Of a stretch of DNA of 64,000 nt, positions 8,425 to 17,425 are shown piece by piece (position 1 is the first letter of the stretch; every line of letters starts with the position of its first letter). Both the position numbers and the translations under genes were made by a program. The DNA is taken from the NCBI RefSeq assembly GCF_900119825.1, contig NZ_FPKR01000007.1, positions 162,333 through 226,332 on the forward strand. The letters are read 5' to 3'. The notes under the pieces were generated by a model that did no database searches, was not told the DNA's origin, and saw only the letters and a program-made list of their open reading frames with translations. This DNA comes from Chitinimonas taiwanensis DSM 18899. GTDB taxonomy: Bacteria; Pseudomonadota; Gammaproteobacteria; Burkholderiales; Chitinimonadaceae.

Positions 8425-9999
8425 CTTCCAGCGCAGCCTTTCCACCTTGAAGCTGTCGTTCGGCGTGGGCTCCACGCCCAGGAGCTGGCTGTCGTGTACG
8501 ACCACGGGCACGCCCCAGGCCAGGGTGGTGAACGGGACTTCCTCGGCCAGGATCTTCTGCACCGCGATATAGGACTTGGCGCGCGCGGCCTGGCTGGTGG
8601 CCACCCGCGCCTCGTCCAGCGCGGCATCGGCGCGCGCATTGCACCACTGGGCGAAGTTGTAGCCGTTCTTGGCCGCATCGCAGCTGGCCAGATTGCTGTA
8701 GAAGCCATCCGGGTCGAGCGCACCGCTCCAACCACTCAGCATGCTCGGCGCCTCGCCCGCGCGCGCCTTCTTCACCAGCTCCACCCATTCCACATTCACC
8801 AGGTTCAGCTTCACACCCAGCTTGGCCCAGTCGGCCTGGACCAGCTCGGCGCTCAGGCGGAAGTTCGGGTTGGTGCCGGAGCCGCCCGGGCGCACCCACA
8901 TCTCGGCCTCGAAACCATTCGGATAACCGGCCTCGGCCAGCAGCTTGCGCGCGCGCGCAAAGTCGGGCGCGGCAGGCTTGACCGCCTCCACGCCCCACAG
9001 GCTGCGCGGCGAATAGGGTGTGGTGGCGACCTCGGCGCGGCCGTCGAACACGCTCTTCACAATGGCGGCGCGGTCGATGACCATGGCCAGTGCCTGGCGC
9101 ACGCGCTTGTCGTCGAAGGGCTTCTTGCCGGCATTGAAGAACAGCTGGGCGCTGGACTGCACACGCAGTGGGGTGAGGGTGAACTTGGGCTTGCCCTCGA
9201 AGCGCGGCAGGTCCTGCGGCTTGATGTTGTCGGCCAGCTGGCATTCGCCGGCCAGCAGTTTCTGCGCACGTACGGCCGGGTCGCTCACGGTGGCGATGAT
9301 CAGCTTGGGAATGGCCGGCTTCTGGCGCCAGTAGCGCGGGTTCGCCTCGTAGCGCGCCTGGGCGCCCTTGTCGAACTTGATCAGCTGGTAGGGCCCGGTG
9401 CCGATAGGCTGGCTACTGACCAGGCCCGGCGTGCCAGCACGCTCGAGCTGCTGGCCATATTCGGCCGACACCACGGCCAGGGCTGGGTGAGCAAAACGCT
9501 CCAGCAGGGGCGCATACGGCTTGTTCAGCGTCAGGCGCACCGTGTAGTCGTCAAGCTTTTCCACTGCCTTGAACAAATTCTTCCAGTCGCCCGAGTTGGC
9601 GTAGGGGAAGCCGGCCGGCGCAGCCTTGGCGCCCGGGTGGCTAGTGTCGATCTGGCGCTGCAGCGTCCATAGCACATCGTCGGCATTGAAGTCGCGGCTG
9701 GGCTTGAAGACCTCGCTGCGCTGCCATTTGACCCCGCGCCGCAGCGTGAAGGTGTAGCTGAGGCCATCGGGCGAGATGGTCCAGCGTTCGGCCAGGCTGG
9801 GACTGAACTTGAACGGGCCAGGCTCGTATTCGATCAGATTGTTGTACAGCTTGGCGGCCGAAGCCTGGTGGGTGGTGTTATTGGCGCTTTGGGCCGGGTC
9901 GAAGCCATCCGGGTCGGCATCGGCGCAGATCACCAAGGTTTTGGCGGCAAAGGCGCTGCTGCTGGCCAGGGCAAGGAAAAGCAGGGTAAGGCGCGGCAT
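8422..9999 (-). CDS. Peptide-type ABC transporter substrate-binding protein (third SBP family-5 paralogue)
   Basis: A 525-residue DppA-like protein with signal peptide MPRLTLLFLALASSSAFA, then VICADADPDGFDPAQS, LYNNLIEYEPG, FNADDVLWTLQRQ, IGTGPYQLIKF and RQALAMVIDRAAI. AGGA lies 6 nt upstream of the ATG at 9999. It is more diverged from the other two paralogues than they are from each other. It stands alone between selO and the diguanylate cyclase. Like them it must rely on a permease encoded elsewhere, or serve chemosensing. The substrate is unknown. Confidence 0.92.
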   Translation of the reverse strand: MPRLTLLFLALASSSAFAAKTLVICADADPDGFDPAQSANNTTHQASAAKLYNNLIEYEPGPFKFSPSLAERWTISPDGLSYTFTLRRGVKWQRSEVFKPSRDFNADDVLWTLQRQIDTSHPGAKAAPAGFPYANSGDWKNLFKAVEKLDDYTVRLTLNKPYAPLLERFAHPALAVVSAEYGQQLERAGTPGLVSSQPIGTGPYQLIKFDKGAQARYEANPRYWRQKPAIPKLIIATVSDPAVRAQKLLAGECQLADNIKPQDLPRFEGKPKFTLTPLRVQSSAQLFFNAGKKPFDDKRVRQALAMVIDRAAIVKSVFDGRAEVATTPYSPRSLWGVEAVKPAAPDFARARKLLAEAGYPNGFEAEMWVRPGGSGTNPNFRLSAELVQADWAKLGVKLNLVNVEWVELVKKARAGEAPSMLSGWSGALDPDGFYSNLASCDAAKNGYNFAQWCNARADAALDEARVATSQAARAKSYIAVQKILAEEVPFTTLAWGVPVVVHDSQLLGVEPTPNDSFKVERLRWK

Positions 10000-10047
10000 G
10001 GGGCTTCCTCATGGCGGCGGCGCAGGACTTGGCTACGCGGCGCGCGG

Positions 10048-10068
10048 GGTTTGATCGGACGATAAACC
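10048..10068. other. Stem-loop in the SBP upstream region
   Basis: The sequence forms GGTTT-ATCG paired with CGAT-AAACC, nine pairs with a one-base bulge, about 50 nt upstream of the SBP start at 9999. It may be a leader hairpin or operator. Nothing else could be assigned in 10000-10179. Confidence 0.3.
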
Positions 10069-10179
10069 GGGGGGAATCAGCACCGTGGCGGTGCTGCGCG
10101 ATCCAGGCGGATGCTGGCCTGTGGCGCGTCGGCTGTCCAGCCCTAGGGACATGCGCGTAGCCCGACTGCGGCCAGCGCG

Positions 10180-11949
10180 CTACGCGGTGCCGAGCGGCGC
10201 CTGCTGGGCGTCGCCCAATTCATCGGCAAAGGCGAAGCCCGCATGGTGGCTGGCCTTGACCTCATACATGGCCTTATCGGCGGCGCGCAGCAGCTGGGCC
10301 AGGCTCTGGCCGTGCTCGGGGTAGAGTGCCAGGCCCACGCTGCTGCCCACTTCCAGTGCGCGGCCATCCACGCTGATTGGCATGCCGATACGATCGATCA
10401 GGCGCACCGCGATATTGGACAGGATATTGCGCTCATACAGGCCATTGAGCAGCACCACGAATTCATCGCCGCCCAGGCGCGCCACCACATCGCCATCGCG
10501 CACCTGCTCGGCCAGACGGTGCGCAACCTCGATCAGCACCTTATCGCCGGCCTCATGGCCGTACTGGTCATTGATCGGCTTGAAGCGGTTCAGGTCGATC
10601 AGCAGCAGCGTGTGCTGGCCGCTCAACAGCAGGTTGTCGGCGCGCGCTTGCAGGCCGGCGCGGTTGTAGCTGCCGGTCAGCGGGTCGGTTTCTGCCGCGG
10701 CCGCCAGCACATGGGTGCGCGCGCGCAGCTCGCGGTTGCGTAGCTGCATCATGCGCACCCGGCTGCCCAGCGCCAGCGCAAAGATCACCACCTCCACCGC
10801 CGCACCGATCTGCAGGCCCAGTGCATGCACGAGCGGCATATTGATCAAGCCGCGGTTATGCGCAATCACCAGCAGCACGGTGATAAACAGACTGATCTGT
10901 CCGGCCAGATACCAGCGCGCAGGATGGTAGTGACGGCGCATGGCCAGGATGGCGGCGCTGACCATCAGCACCGTGCCCAGCGCGGCGATCAGCTCTGTGG
11001 CGCCTTGCGACCAGGCCGGGGCGCCCAGCAGGCCGGCAATCGGTGCGGCGGCGGCCAGTGCCACCAGCAGGTGGCTGAGCAGGTAGAGCTTGGGTGTGTA
11101 GCGACGCATATCGAGGAAATGGCGTCCGAACATCAGCCCGCTCAGCACCCAGAGCGGCGGCGCCAGGCTGTAGCACAGTTGGCTGAGCATGGGCGCATCG
11201 GGAAACAGATAGTGCGCGACATGGCCGTTGTAGCTGCTGACGCTGAGCAGGGCGAAGGCCACGGTCAGCACATACCAGCCATAGGCGCGGTCGCGAAATA
11301 CCAGCAACAGCAAGAGGTTGTAGGCCAGCATGGCGGCCAGCACGCCGTAGCACAGGCCATCGAGCAACTGGCGGCGGTATTGCGTCTGGCTGTGCTGACC
11401 CAGCTCGACCAGCTTGGCCGTGTAGTAATGCGGCATGTCCGAGCGCAGGCGCAGATACAGCGTGTAACGGCCATCGGCGGGCAGGCGCAGCGGGATGGCG
11501 ATATTTTCGGCACCGAGCGGGCGCTGGCTGAACGGGTAGTTGAAGCCGAAACGCAGCGGGGCCTGCAGCGCCGCACCACCGTCACGATAGGGGCCGAAGA
11601 AGCGCACATCGTGCAGCGCAATCGCCGGCAGGGTCAGCACCCAGGTCGGGCCGGCCTTGGCCTCGATATCGAAGCGCAGCCAGTACACGCGCGGGTCGTA
11701 GTTGAAGCGGATCTGCGCCGGGTAGTGGAACTGGCTGAGCGGCATGGCCCGCACGGCATCGATGTCGGCTTGTGCACTGCTATCGATGAATACGGCGGTC
11801 TTTCCCTCCGCCGATACGCCGTCCGGGCCTTCATGCAGCGTCAGCCAGCGTGGCTGGCTATCCGTGGCCGCGGCCTGCGCCGCGAGGGCAGGGGCAAGCA
11901 GCATCAGCAACAGGAGGAGGACACGCAGCACTGTGGGAGGAATCCGCAA
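10180..11949 (-). CDS. 7TMR-DISM membrane diguanylate cyclase (GGDEF)
   Basis: A 589-residue sensor. A signal peptide is followed by a periplasmic 7TMR-DISM extracellular domain (about residues 35-180, with VYWLRFDIEA). Seven hydrophobic helices run from about 195 to 395. A short linker leads to a C-terminal GGDEF domain from about residue 420 (DPLTGSYNRAGLQ). The active site is intact (RLGGDEFVVLL), and the product-inhibition site RxxD is present as RDGD five residues before GGDEF. It should make cyclic di-GMP in response to a periplasmic ligand, often a carbohydrate in this class. No EAL domain is present. It is monocistronic. Confidence 0.93.
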   Translation of the reverse strand: MRIPPTVLRVLLLLLMLLAPALAAQAAATDSQPRWLTLHEGPDGVSAEGKTAVFIDSSAQADIDAVRAMPLSQFHYPAQIRFNYDPRVYWLRFDIEAKAGPTWVLTLPAIALHDVRFFGPYRDGGAALQAPLRFGFNYPFSQRPLGAENIAIPLRLPADGRYTLYLRLRSDMPHYYTAKLVELGQHSQTQYRRQLLDGLCYGVLAAMLAYNLLLLLVFRDRAYGWYVLTVAFALLSVSSYNGHVAHYLFPDAPMLSQLCYSLAPPLWVLSGLMFGRHFLDMRRYTPKLYLLSHLLVALAAAAPIAGLLGAPAWSQGATELIAALGTVLMVSAAILAMRRHYHPARWYLAGQISLFITVLLVIAHNRGLINMPLVHALGLQIGAAVEVVIFALALGSRVRMMQLRNRELRARTHVLAAAAETDPLTGSYNRAGLQARADNLLLSGQHTLLLIDLNRFKPINDQYGHEAGDKVLIEVAHRLAEQVRDGDVVARLGGDEFVVLLNGLYERNILSNIAVRLIDRIGMPISVDGRALEVGSSVGLALYPEHGQSLAQLLRAADKAMYEVKASHHAGFAFADELGDAQQAPLGTA

Positions 11950-12058
11950 GGAGGGCCGCCGGACGGTAGCGACGCTTCAGCCTAGTCGGCCTGCCTGCGC
12001 AGGGCAAGGCAGGTGCTTTATTCCAATGACATGTGCGTTTGCGCTACAACAAGGCGGC

Positions 12059-12787
12059 CTAGAACCACTCTGCATCGGGCAGCTTGGCGAACACCCGACG
12101 CAGGCCCTCGCCCCAGCCGCGGCGCAGCTTATTGAAATAGGGGTCATCGGCATCGATGCGGTGCGGCTCGGCTGGGGCGAAACTGTCGGCCGGGTAGAGC
12201 AGCATATCGATGGGCAGACCGACCGAGAGATTGCTGCGTATGGTCGAGTCGAAGGAGATCAGCGTGCATTTGGCCGCATCGTGCAGCGAGGTGTCGCGTG
12301 CGATCACCCGGTCGATGATGGGCTTGCCGTATTTCGATTCGCCGATCTGGAAATAGGGCGTGTCTTCGCCCGCCTCGATGAAATTGCCTTGCGGATACAC
12401 ATGAAACAGCCGCGTGCTCTCGCCGCGTATCTGCCCGCCCACGATGAAGTTGCCGCCGAAATCCACGCCCTGGCCGAGCGTAGCGCTGCTGCTATCGCGC
12501 GCCACCACTTCCTTGACGGTATTGCCGACAAGCACGGCCGCCTCGTACAGATTGGCCACATTGTGCAGATTGGCCACCTCGTGGGCCAGGCGCTGGCGCA
12601 GTAGGCTGATCACGCTCTGGGTGGTGGCCAGATTGCCGGCCGACAGCAGCACGATCAGCCGCTCGCCCGGCAACTCGAACACATGCATCTTGCGGTAGGT
12701 GGCGATATGGTCGACGCCGGCATTGGTGCGCGAGTCGGAGGCGAACAGCAGGCCGGCTTCCAGCCGCATGGCAACACAGTAGGTCAT
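12059..12787 (-). CDS. anbu: Anbu, proteasome-related Ntn-type peptidase
   Basis: A 242-residue protein of the T1 (proteasome/HslV) fold, normal Anbu length. The N-terminus MTYCVAMRLEAGLLFASDS gives a mature Thr nucleophile (Thr2) after Met removal, with Asp18 and Lys33 in the expected places. Anbu subunits form open lock-washer rings without a partner ATPase. It is the last gene of a minus-strand operon encoding an ATP-grasp enzyme, an alpha-E protein and a transglutaminase, the usual Anbu partners. Family knowledge suggests processing or recycling of peptide-tagged products; the real substrate is not established. Confidence 0.93.
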   Translation of the reverse strand: MTYCVAMRLEAGLLFASDSRTNAGVDHIATYRKMHVFELPGERLIVLLSAGNLATTQSVISLLRQRLAHEVANLHNVANLYEAAVLVGNTVKEVVARDSSSATLGQGVDFGGNFIVGGQIRGESTRLFHVYPQGNFIEAGEDTPYFQIGESKYGKPIIDRVIARDTSLHDAAKCTLISFDSTIRSNLSVGLPIDMLLYPADSFAPAEPHRIDADDPYFNKLRRGWGEGLRRVFAKLPDAEWF

Positions 12788-12895
12788 AGGCGAAGGCTTG
12801 AGAGGTGAAACGGCACCCGCCCGTTGCGGGAATGTCTGCGGTGAGTTTAGCGCGATACGGCGCCGACTTTGTGGTGACGAGCCCGCCGGCGCGAC

Positions 12896-13699
12896 TTACT
12901 GATCGGCCTGGCTGGCGTGCACCACTTGCACCATGGCCTGCATCGCTTCGCCGCCGCCGCCGCTGCGTACGCCGCGCACCGGGCAGGCGTCGAGATAGTC
13001 GAGGCCGATGGCCAGCTTCACATGTCGGCCGGCGGCCAGGCACTGATTGCTGACATCGAAACCCAGCCAGCCGCCCTCTATCCAGACCTCGGCCCAGGCA
13101 TGGCTGGCCACATGCTCGGTATCGGCGGCCAGATAGCCGCTGACATAGCGTGCCGGCACACCGAGCAGGCGCGCGCAGGCGGCAAACACCTGGGCATGGT
13201 CCTGGCAGACGCCACTGGCCTGGGCGAAGGCCTGGGCGGCCGGGGTGGCGACATCGGTGCTACCGGGCGTATAGGGCATGCGCTCGCCCAGCGCCGCCAT
13301 CAGCGCCAGCAGGCCCTGGCGCGGTGTGCCTTGCACGGCATGGGCAAAATCCTGCACAAAGCGCTGCAGGCCTGCATCGGCCTGGGTCAGCAGCGAATCA
13401 CGCAGGAAGAGCTGCGGCGGCAGGCGGTTGTCGGTTTCCGGCTCGGCCGGTGCATCGCTGGTTTCCACCACGCCATGCGCGCGCAGGTGGATTTCGCCAT
13501 GCGGCTTGTCCAGGGTCAGTACATGCAGGGTATTGCCATAGGCGTCCAGGCCCTGGCTGGCGCGGGCCGGCAGGTCGAGCTGCCAGCTCAGCACGCGCTG
13601 GCGCGACGAACTGGTCGGGGTCAGGCGCAGGTATTGGGTGCTGCGCGTGACCGGGCTGTCGTAGCGGTAGTGGGTGTCGTGTTCGATGGCGAGGTGCAT
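12896..13699 (-). CDS. Transglutaminase-like cysteine protease of the Anbu operon
   Basis: A 267-residue cytosolic protein with an N-terminal beta domain (HDTHYRYDSPVTRSTQYLRL) and a C-terminal transglutaminase-like core. The catalytic triad is visible: Cys165 in SGVCQDHAQ, His200 in ASHAWAEVW and Asp215 in GFDVSN. Members are thought to hydrolyse or form isopeptide-type bonds. It lies 37 nt after the second GNAT gene and 108 nt before anbu, on one strand. The combination is conserved in many proteobacteria; the biochemical product is unknown. Confidence 0.92.
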   Translation of the reverse strand: MHLAIEHDTHYRYDSPVTRSTQYLRLTPTSSSRQRVLSWQLDLPARASQGLDAYGNTLHVLTLDKPHGEIHLRAHGVVETSDAPAEPETDNRLPPQLFLRDSLLTQADAGLQRFVQDFAHAVQGTPRQGLLALMAALGERMPYTPGSTDVATPAAQAFAQASGVCQDHAQVFAACARLLGVPARYVSGYLAADTEHVASHAWAEVWIEGGWLGFDVSNQCLAAGRHVKLAIGLDYLDACPVRGVRSGGGGEAMQAMVQVVHASQADQ

Positions 13700-13736
13700 G
13701 CGGCTGGCCTTGGGCGTCGGTGTGGGGTGGGCGTGC

Positions 13737-14231
13737 TTAGAGCAGCAGCTGCCAGTAGGCGGTATCGATCCAGCGCCCCTGCTTGAAGCCGGTCTGCTCG
13801 AACAGGGCGGCCGGCTTGAAACCGAGCTTGGCATGCAATGCCTCGCTGGCCGGATTGGGCAGCGCGATGCCGCCGATCACCGTGTGCTTGCCGCTGGCAC
13901 GCAATGCCCCGATCAGCGCGCTATATAGCTGGCGGCCCAGCCCCAGCCCGCGCGCGGCCTGGGCCAGGTAGACCGAGCTTTCCACCGAGTGGCGGTAGGC
14001 GGGGCGTACGCGCCATTTGCTTGCATAGGCGTAGCCGAGTAGCAGACCATCCTGCTCGGCCACCAGCCAGGGCAGCCCATCCTCGTGCACGGAAGCGATG
14101 CGGCTAGCCATCTCGGCCGTGCTGACCGGCTGCTCCTCGAAACTGATCACAGTCTCCTGCACATAGGGGTTGTAGATGGCGGCAATGGCGGCCGCGTCGT
14201 CCTGCGTGGCGTGACGGATGTGTACGGACAT
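13737..14231 (-). CDS. GNAT N-acetyltransferase, phosphinothricin-acetyltransferase-like
   Basis: A 164-residue GNAT enzyme of the Pat/Bar/YwnH type: IRHATQDDAAAIAAIYNPYV at the start, VYLAQAARGLGLGRQLYSAL as the acetyl-CoA loop, and LPNPASEALHAKLGFKP at the end. Relatives acetylate phosphinothricin, methionine sulfoximine or other small amines. It sits inside the Anbu operon, starting 3 nt after the alpha-E stop, so it is probably translated with its neighbours. This placement is unusual; the role could be modification of the operon's product or simple insertion. Confidence 0.9.
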   Translation of the reverse strand: MSVHIRHATQDDAAAIAAIYNPYVQETVISFEEQPVSTAEMASRIASVHEDGLPWLVAEQDGLLLGYAYASKWRVRPAYRHSVESSVYLAQAARGLGLGRQLYSALIGALRASGKHTVIGGIALPNPASEALHAKLGFKPAALFEQTGFKQGRWIDTAYWQLLL

Positions 14232-14234
14232 GGT

Positions 14235-15203
14235 TCAGGTCGCTTCCAGATAGGCTTCGCGCACCGCTTCGCTGATGCGTGCCGAGCGTTGCAGAAAACC
14301 GGTCAGCCATTCATGCAGGCCGAGCGCCAGGATCTCATCCACCGAGCCGTATTCGATCTGGATGGCCAATTTGCCGGCCAGCTTCTTCACATCGCGCCCG
14401 GCATCTTGCGCGCCGATGCCAGCCTCGATCTGCGGCAGGATGGCGCGGATTTCGTCGCAGCAGGCACGCAGGCTGCGCGGCACATCGGGGCGCAGGATCA
14501 AGAGTTCGGTTACACGCCGGCCATCCAGTGCATCGCGGTAGGCGGCGTGGTAGGCCTCGAAGGCGGACAGCGAGCGCAGCAGTGCGCTCCAGGCGTAGAA
14601 GTCGGGTGCGCTCTCGGCCGGCGCATCTACCGGCATCAGGCTGGGCTGGGCCGGGGCAATCAGCTGCGATTTCACATCGAGCAGGCGGGCGGTGTTGTCG
14701 GCGCGTTCGATAAAGGTGCCCAGGCGGATAAAGCAGTAGGCATCATTGCGCTGCAGCGTGCCATAGGTGGCGCCGCGGAACAGGTGCGAGCGCTCCTTCA
14801 CCCAGTCGAAAAAGGCCGACACGCTGGGAATGCCGCGCTTGGGCATTTCCTTGGCTTCCAGCCAGGTGGCATTGATCGCCTCCCACATCTCGCTGGTGAT
14901 CTGGCCGCGCACCGCATGGGCGTTTTCGCGCGCGAACTTCAGGCAGCTGAGCACCGAGGTCGGGTTGTCGAGATCGAGCGCCATGAAGTTGAACAGCTGT
15001 TCGGCCGCTAGCTTGTCGTGCTTGGCATGGTAGGCATCCAGGCTGCCGGTGACCGCCAGTGGCGCGGCCAGCTCGGTGGTGGCGCCGCGCGACTGCGGCA
15101 GCAGTGACAGCGAGTGGGTCACATCGAGCATGCGCACCAGGTTCTCGGCGCGCTCCAGATAGCGGCTCATCCAATACAGCTGCGAAGCGGTACGCGACAG
15201 CAT
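14235..15203 (-). CDS. Alpha-E domain protein (DUF403)
   Basis: A 322-residue all-helical alpha-E protein, normal length. It starts MLSRTASQLYWMSRYLERAENLVRML, the characteristic first helix. Alpha-E proteins nearly always stand beside COG2308 ATP-grasp and transglutaminase genes and are thought to help in peptide-bond synthesis or in scaffolding. Its ATG directly follows the TGA of the preceding GNAT gene (TGA-ATG), indicating coupling. No catalytic residues can be named. The assignment rests on sequence signature and context. Confidence 0.93.
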   Translation of the reverse strand: MLSRTASQLYWMSRYLERAENLVRMLDVTHSLSLLPQSRGATTELAAPLAVTGSLDAYHAKHDKLAAEQLFNFMALDLDNPTSVLSCLKFARENAHAVRGQITSEMWEAINATWLEAKEMPKRGIPSVSAFFDWVKERSHLFRGATYGTLQRNDAYCFIRLGTFIERADNTARLLDVKSQLIAPAQPSLMPVDAPAESAPDFYAWSALLRSLSAFEAYHAAYRDALDGRRVTELLILRPDVPRSLRACCDEIRAILPQIEAGIGAQDAGRDVKKLAGKLAIQIEYGSVDEILALGLHEWLTGFLQRSARISEAVREAYLEAT

Positions 15204-15776
15204 TCAGGCCTCACTTTCGGCGCCGGGCAGCGGGTTCAGGCTGCGCTCGATCAATAGCTTGTAATAGAGGGCGGTTGGGCGAAGGCGGCCGTCCGGGCTG
15301 GCGGCGTAGTCAGGAATCTCGCCCACCCGCGTGTAGCCAAGCGACTGGTAAAGCGCCTCGGCGCCCGAGCCGGCTTCGGTATCCAGGAAAAGCAGCCCGC
15401 GTTCGAGCTTGCGCGCCTTGCCCTCCAGCGCTGCCATCAGCAAGCTGGCAATGCCTTGGCCGCGCCAGTCGGCATGCACCATCAGCTTGCACACCTCGGC
15501 ACGGTTGCGCCCATTGGCACGTGGGCAGGGCGAGAGCTGCACGGTGCCGACCAGCTGACCGGCCACACGGGCCACCCAGAGCCATTCCCCGTCCGGCAGG
15601 CCTGCGCAGACCGCCTGCCAGTAGGCTTGGGCTTCGCCCTGGGCGAGCGGGGCCAAAAAGCCGATACTCGCGCCGTGCGCGACGGTGTGCACAAGCAGCT
15701 CGGCCAGCTCCGCCACCAGCGCCGGTGCCTCGCTGGCGTCGACCAGCGTGATCTCCAATGCCAAGGGGGCATTCAT
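15204..15776 (-). CDS. GNAT N-acetyltransferase inserted between ATP-grasp and alpha-E genes
   Basis: A 190-residue GNAT protein with the acetyl-CoA motif HADWRGQGIASLLMAALEG (about residues 97-115) and the C-terminal LYQSLGYTRVGEIPDYA. The start overlaps the ATP-grasp stop by 4 nt (ATGA), and its own stop abuts the alpha-E start. It is therefore a tightly integrated operon member, not a chance neighbour. GNAT-like enzymes occur in other peptide-ligase clusters as amide-forming partners. Whether this one acetylates a small molecule, a peptide or a protein is unknown. Confidence 0.9.
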   Translation of the reverse strand: MNAPLALEITLVDASEAPALVAELAELLVHTVAHGASIGFLAPLAQGEAQAYWQAVCAGLPDGEWLWVARVAGQLVGTVQLSPCPRANGRNRAEVCKLMVHADWRGQGIASLLMAALEGKARKLERGLLFLDTEAGSGAEALYQSLGYTRVGEIPDYAASPDGRLRPTALYYKLLIERSLNPLPGAESEA

Positions 15777-17206
15777 GCCTGCCCCTCCAGAATCCAGGTG
15801 TCCTTGGTGCCGCCGCCCTGTGAGGAATTCACCACCAGCGAGCCCTGCTTGAGTGCCACCCGGGTCAGGCCGCCGGCCACCATGCTGATCTCACGCCCGC
15901 TGAGCACAAAGGGGCGTAGGTCGATATGGCGCGGCGCGATGCCGCTATCCACAAAGGTTGGGCAGCTCGACAGGCATAGCGTGGGCTGGGCGATGTAATT
16001 GCTCGGATTGGCGCGCACCCGTTCTCTGAAATCGGCTACCTCGGCCGCGGTGGAGGCCGGCCCGACCAGCATGCCGTAGCCGCCCGCGCCGTGCACTTCC
16101 TTGACCACCAGATCGGCCATATGGGTCAGTACATGGTCGAGGTCCTCGGGCTTGCGGCATTGCCAAGTTGGTACGTTATGCAGAATCGGCTCTTCGCCCA
16201 GGTAGAAGCGGATCATGTCGGGCACATAGGGGTAGATGGACTTGTCATCGGCCACTCCGGTACCGATCGCATTGGCCAGAATCACATTGCCCCGCTTGTA
16301 CACCGACAAGAGGCCGGGCACGCCGAGCATGGAGTCGGCGCGGAAGGCGAGCGGGTCGAGAAACGCATCGTCGATGCGCCGGTAGATCACGTCCACCCGC
16401 TGCGGGCCGACCGTGGTGCGCATATACAGATAGTCGTCTTTCACGAACAGGTCCTGGCCTTCGACCAGTTCCACCCCCATCTGCTGGGCCAGAAACGCAT
16501 GTTCGAAGTAGGCCGAGTTGAACGGGCCGGGCGTCAGCACCACCACCGTGGGGTTATCGGCCGTGCTGGCGTGGCGCAGCGTGTTCAAGAGCAGGGTCGG
16601 GTAGTGGGCGACCGGGGCCACCTGGTAGCGCGCGAACAGCTCGGGGAAGAGCCGCATCATCATCTTGCGGTTCTCGAGCATATAGCTGACGCCCGAGGGC
16701 ACGCGCAGATTGTCTTCCAGCACGTAATAGCCGCCATCGCTGTGGCGGATCAGATCGACGCCGGTGATGTGCGCATAGATGCCATGCGGCAGATCGAGGC
16801 CCTGCATGGCCGGCTGGTACTGCGCATTGGCAAACACCTGCTCGGCCGGCATCAGCCCGGCCTTGATGATCTCGTGCTCGTGATAGATGTCCCACAGGAA
16901 ACGGTTCAGCGCGGTTACCCGCTGGCGCAGGCCGGCTTCCAGCATCTGCCACTCGCTGCTCGGCACGATGCGCGGCACGGTATCAAACGGAATCAACCGC
17001 TCGGCACCGGCCTCATCGCCATACACGGCGAAGGTGATGCCGACCTTGTGAAATAAGAGATCCGCCTCGGCACGCTTCTTGGCCAGCGCCTCGGGCGTTT
17101 GGGCATGCAGCCAGCTGGCAAACGGCTGGTAATGCGGTCGTATCGCACCGCTTTGCAGCAGCATTTCGTCGTAATGACCGTTGGCGGGGAGGGTGAGGGC
17201 GTGCAT
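15773..17206 (-). CDS. Circularly permuted ATP-grasp peptide ligase (COG2308, DUF404/DUF407)
   Basis: A 477-residue protein matching the family throughout: YDEMLLQSGAIRPHYQPF at the N-terminus, GVDLIRHSDGGYYVLEDNLR in the middle and VKEVHGAGGYGMLVGPAS towards the end. This permuted ATP-grasp family activates carboxylates for amide-bond formation. It is the first gene of the operon, 5' to a GNAT, alpha-E, GNAT, transglutaminase and Anbu. The promoter should lie in 17207-17425. Members are predicted to make a short peptide or tag; substrates are unknown. Confidence 0.93.
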   Translation of the reverse strand: MHALTLPANGHYDEMLLQSGAIRPHYQPFASWLHAQTPEALAKKRAEADLLFHKVGITFAVYGDEAGAERLIPFDTVPRIVPSSEWQMLEAGLRQRVTALNRFLWDIYHEHEIIKAGLMPAEQVFANAQYQPAMQGLDLPHGIYAHITGVDLIRHSDGGYYVLEDNLRVPSGVSYMLENRKMMMRLFPELFARYQVAPVAHYPTLLLNTLRHASTADNPTVVVLTPGPFNSAYFEHAFLAQQMGVELVEGQDLFVKDDYLYMRTTVGPQRVDVIYRRIDDAFLDPLAFRADSMLGVPGLLSVYKRGNVILANAIGTGVADDKSIYPYVPDMIRFYLGEEPILHNVPTWQCRKPEDLDHVLTHMADLVVKEVHGAGGYGMLVGPASTAAEVADFRERVRANPSNYIAQPTLCLSSCPTFVDSGIAPRHIDLRPFVLSGREISMVAGGLTRVALKQGSLVVNSSQGGGTKDTWILEGQA

Positions 17207-17425
17207 GGGGGCTCCCGGGTGTTTGCATCAGCCTAATGCAAGGGCTGTGCCGGTGCCAGTAAGGCCTTAGCGAACAAGTACTTGGCGTATGGCGCCATTG
17301 ACGCCAAACAAGTATTGCACCGATTTGGTGCGCAACCCCCCAGGCTTCGCAGCGAGCGGGCGCTACCCTGGGGCAAGGGGGCGCCGCAAACCACCGAGCA
17401 TGCCCCAGGGCGTGCGGGTTGCCCG

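Noticed and set aside
17207..17425. Possible small gene or sigma-54 promoter upstream of the ATP-grasp gene
   Set aside because: No coding pattern, and no proper GG-N10-GC element; only a short GCACC/GGTGC hairpin was seen.
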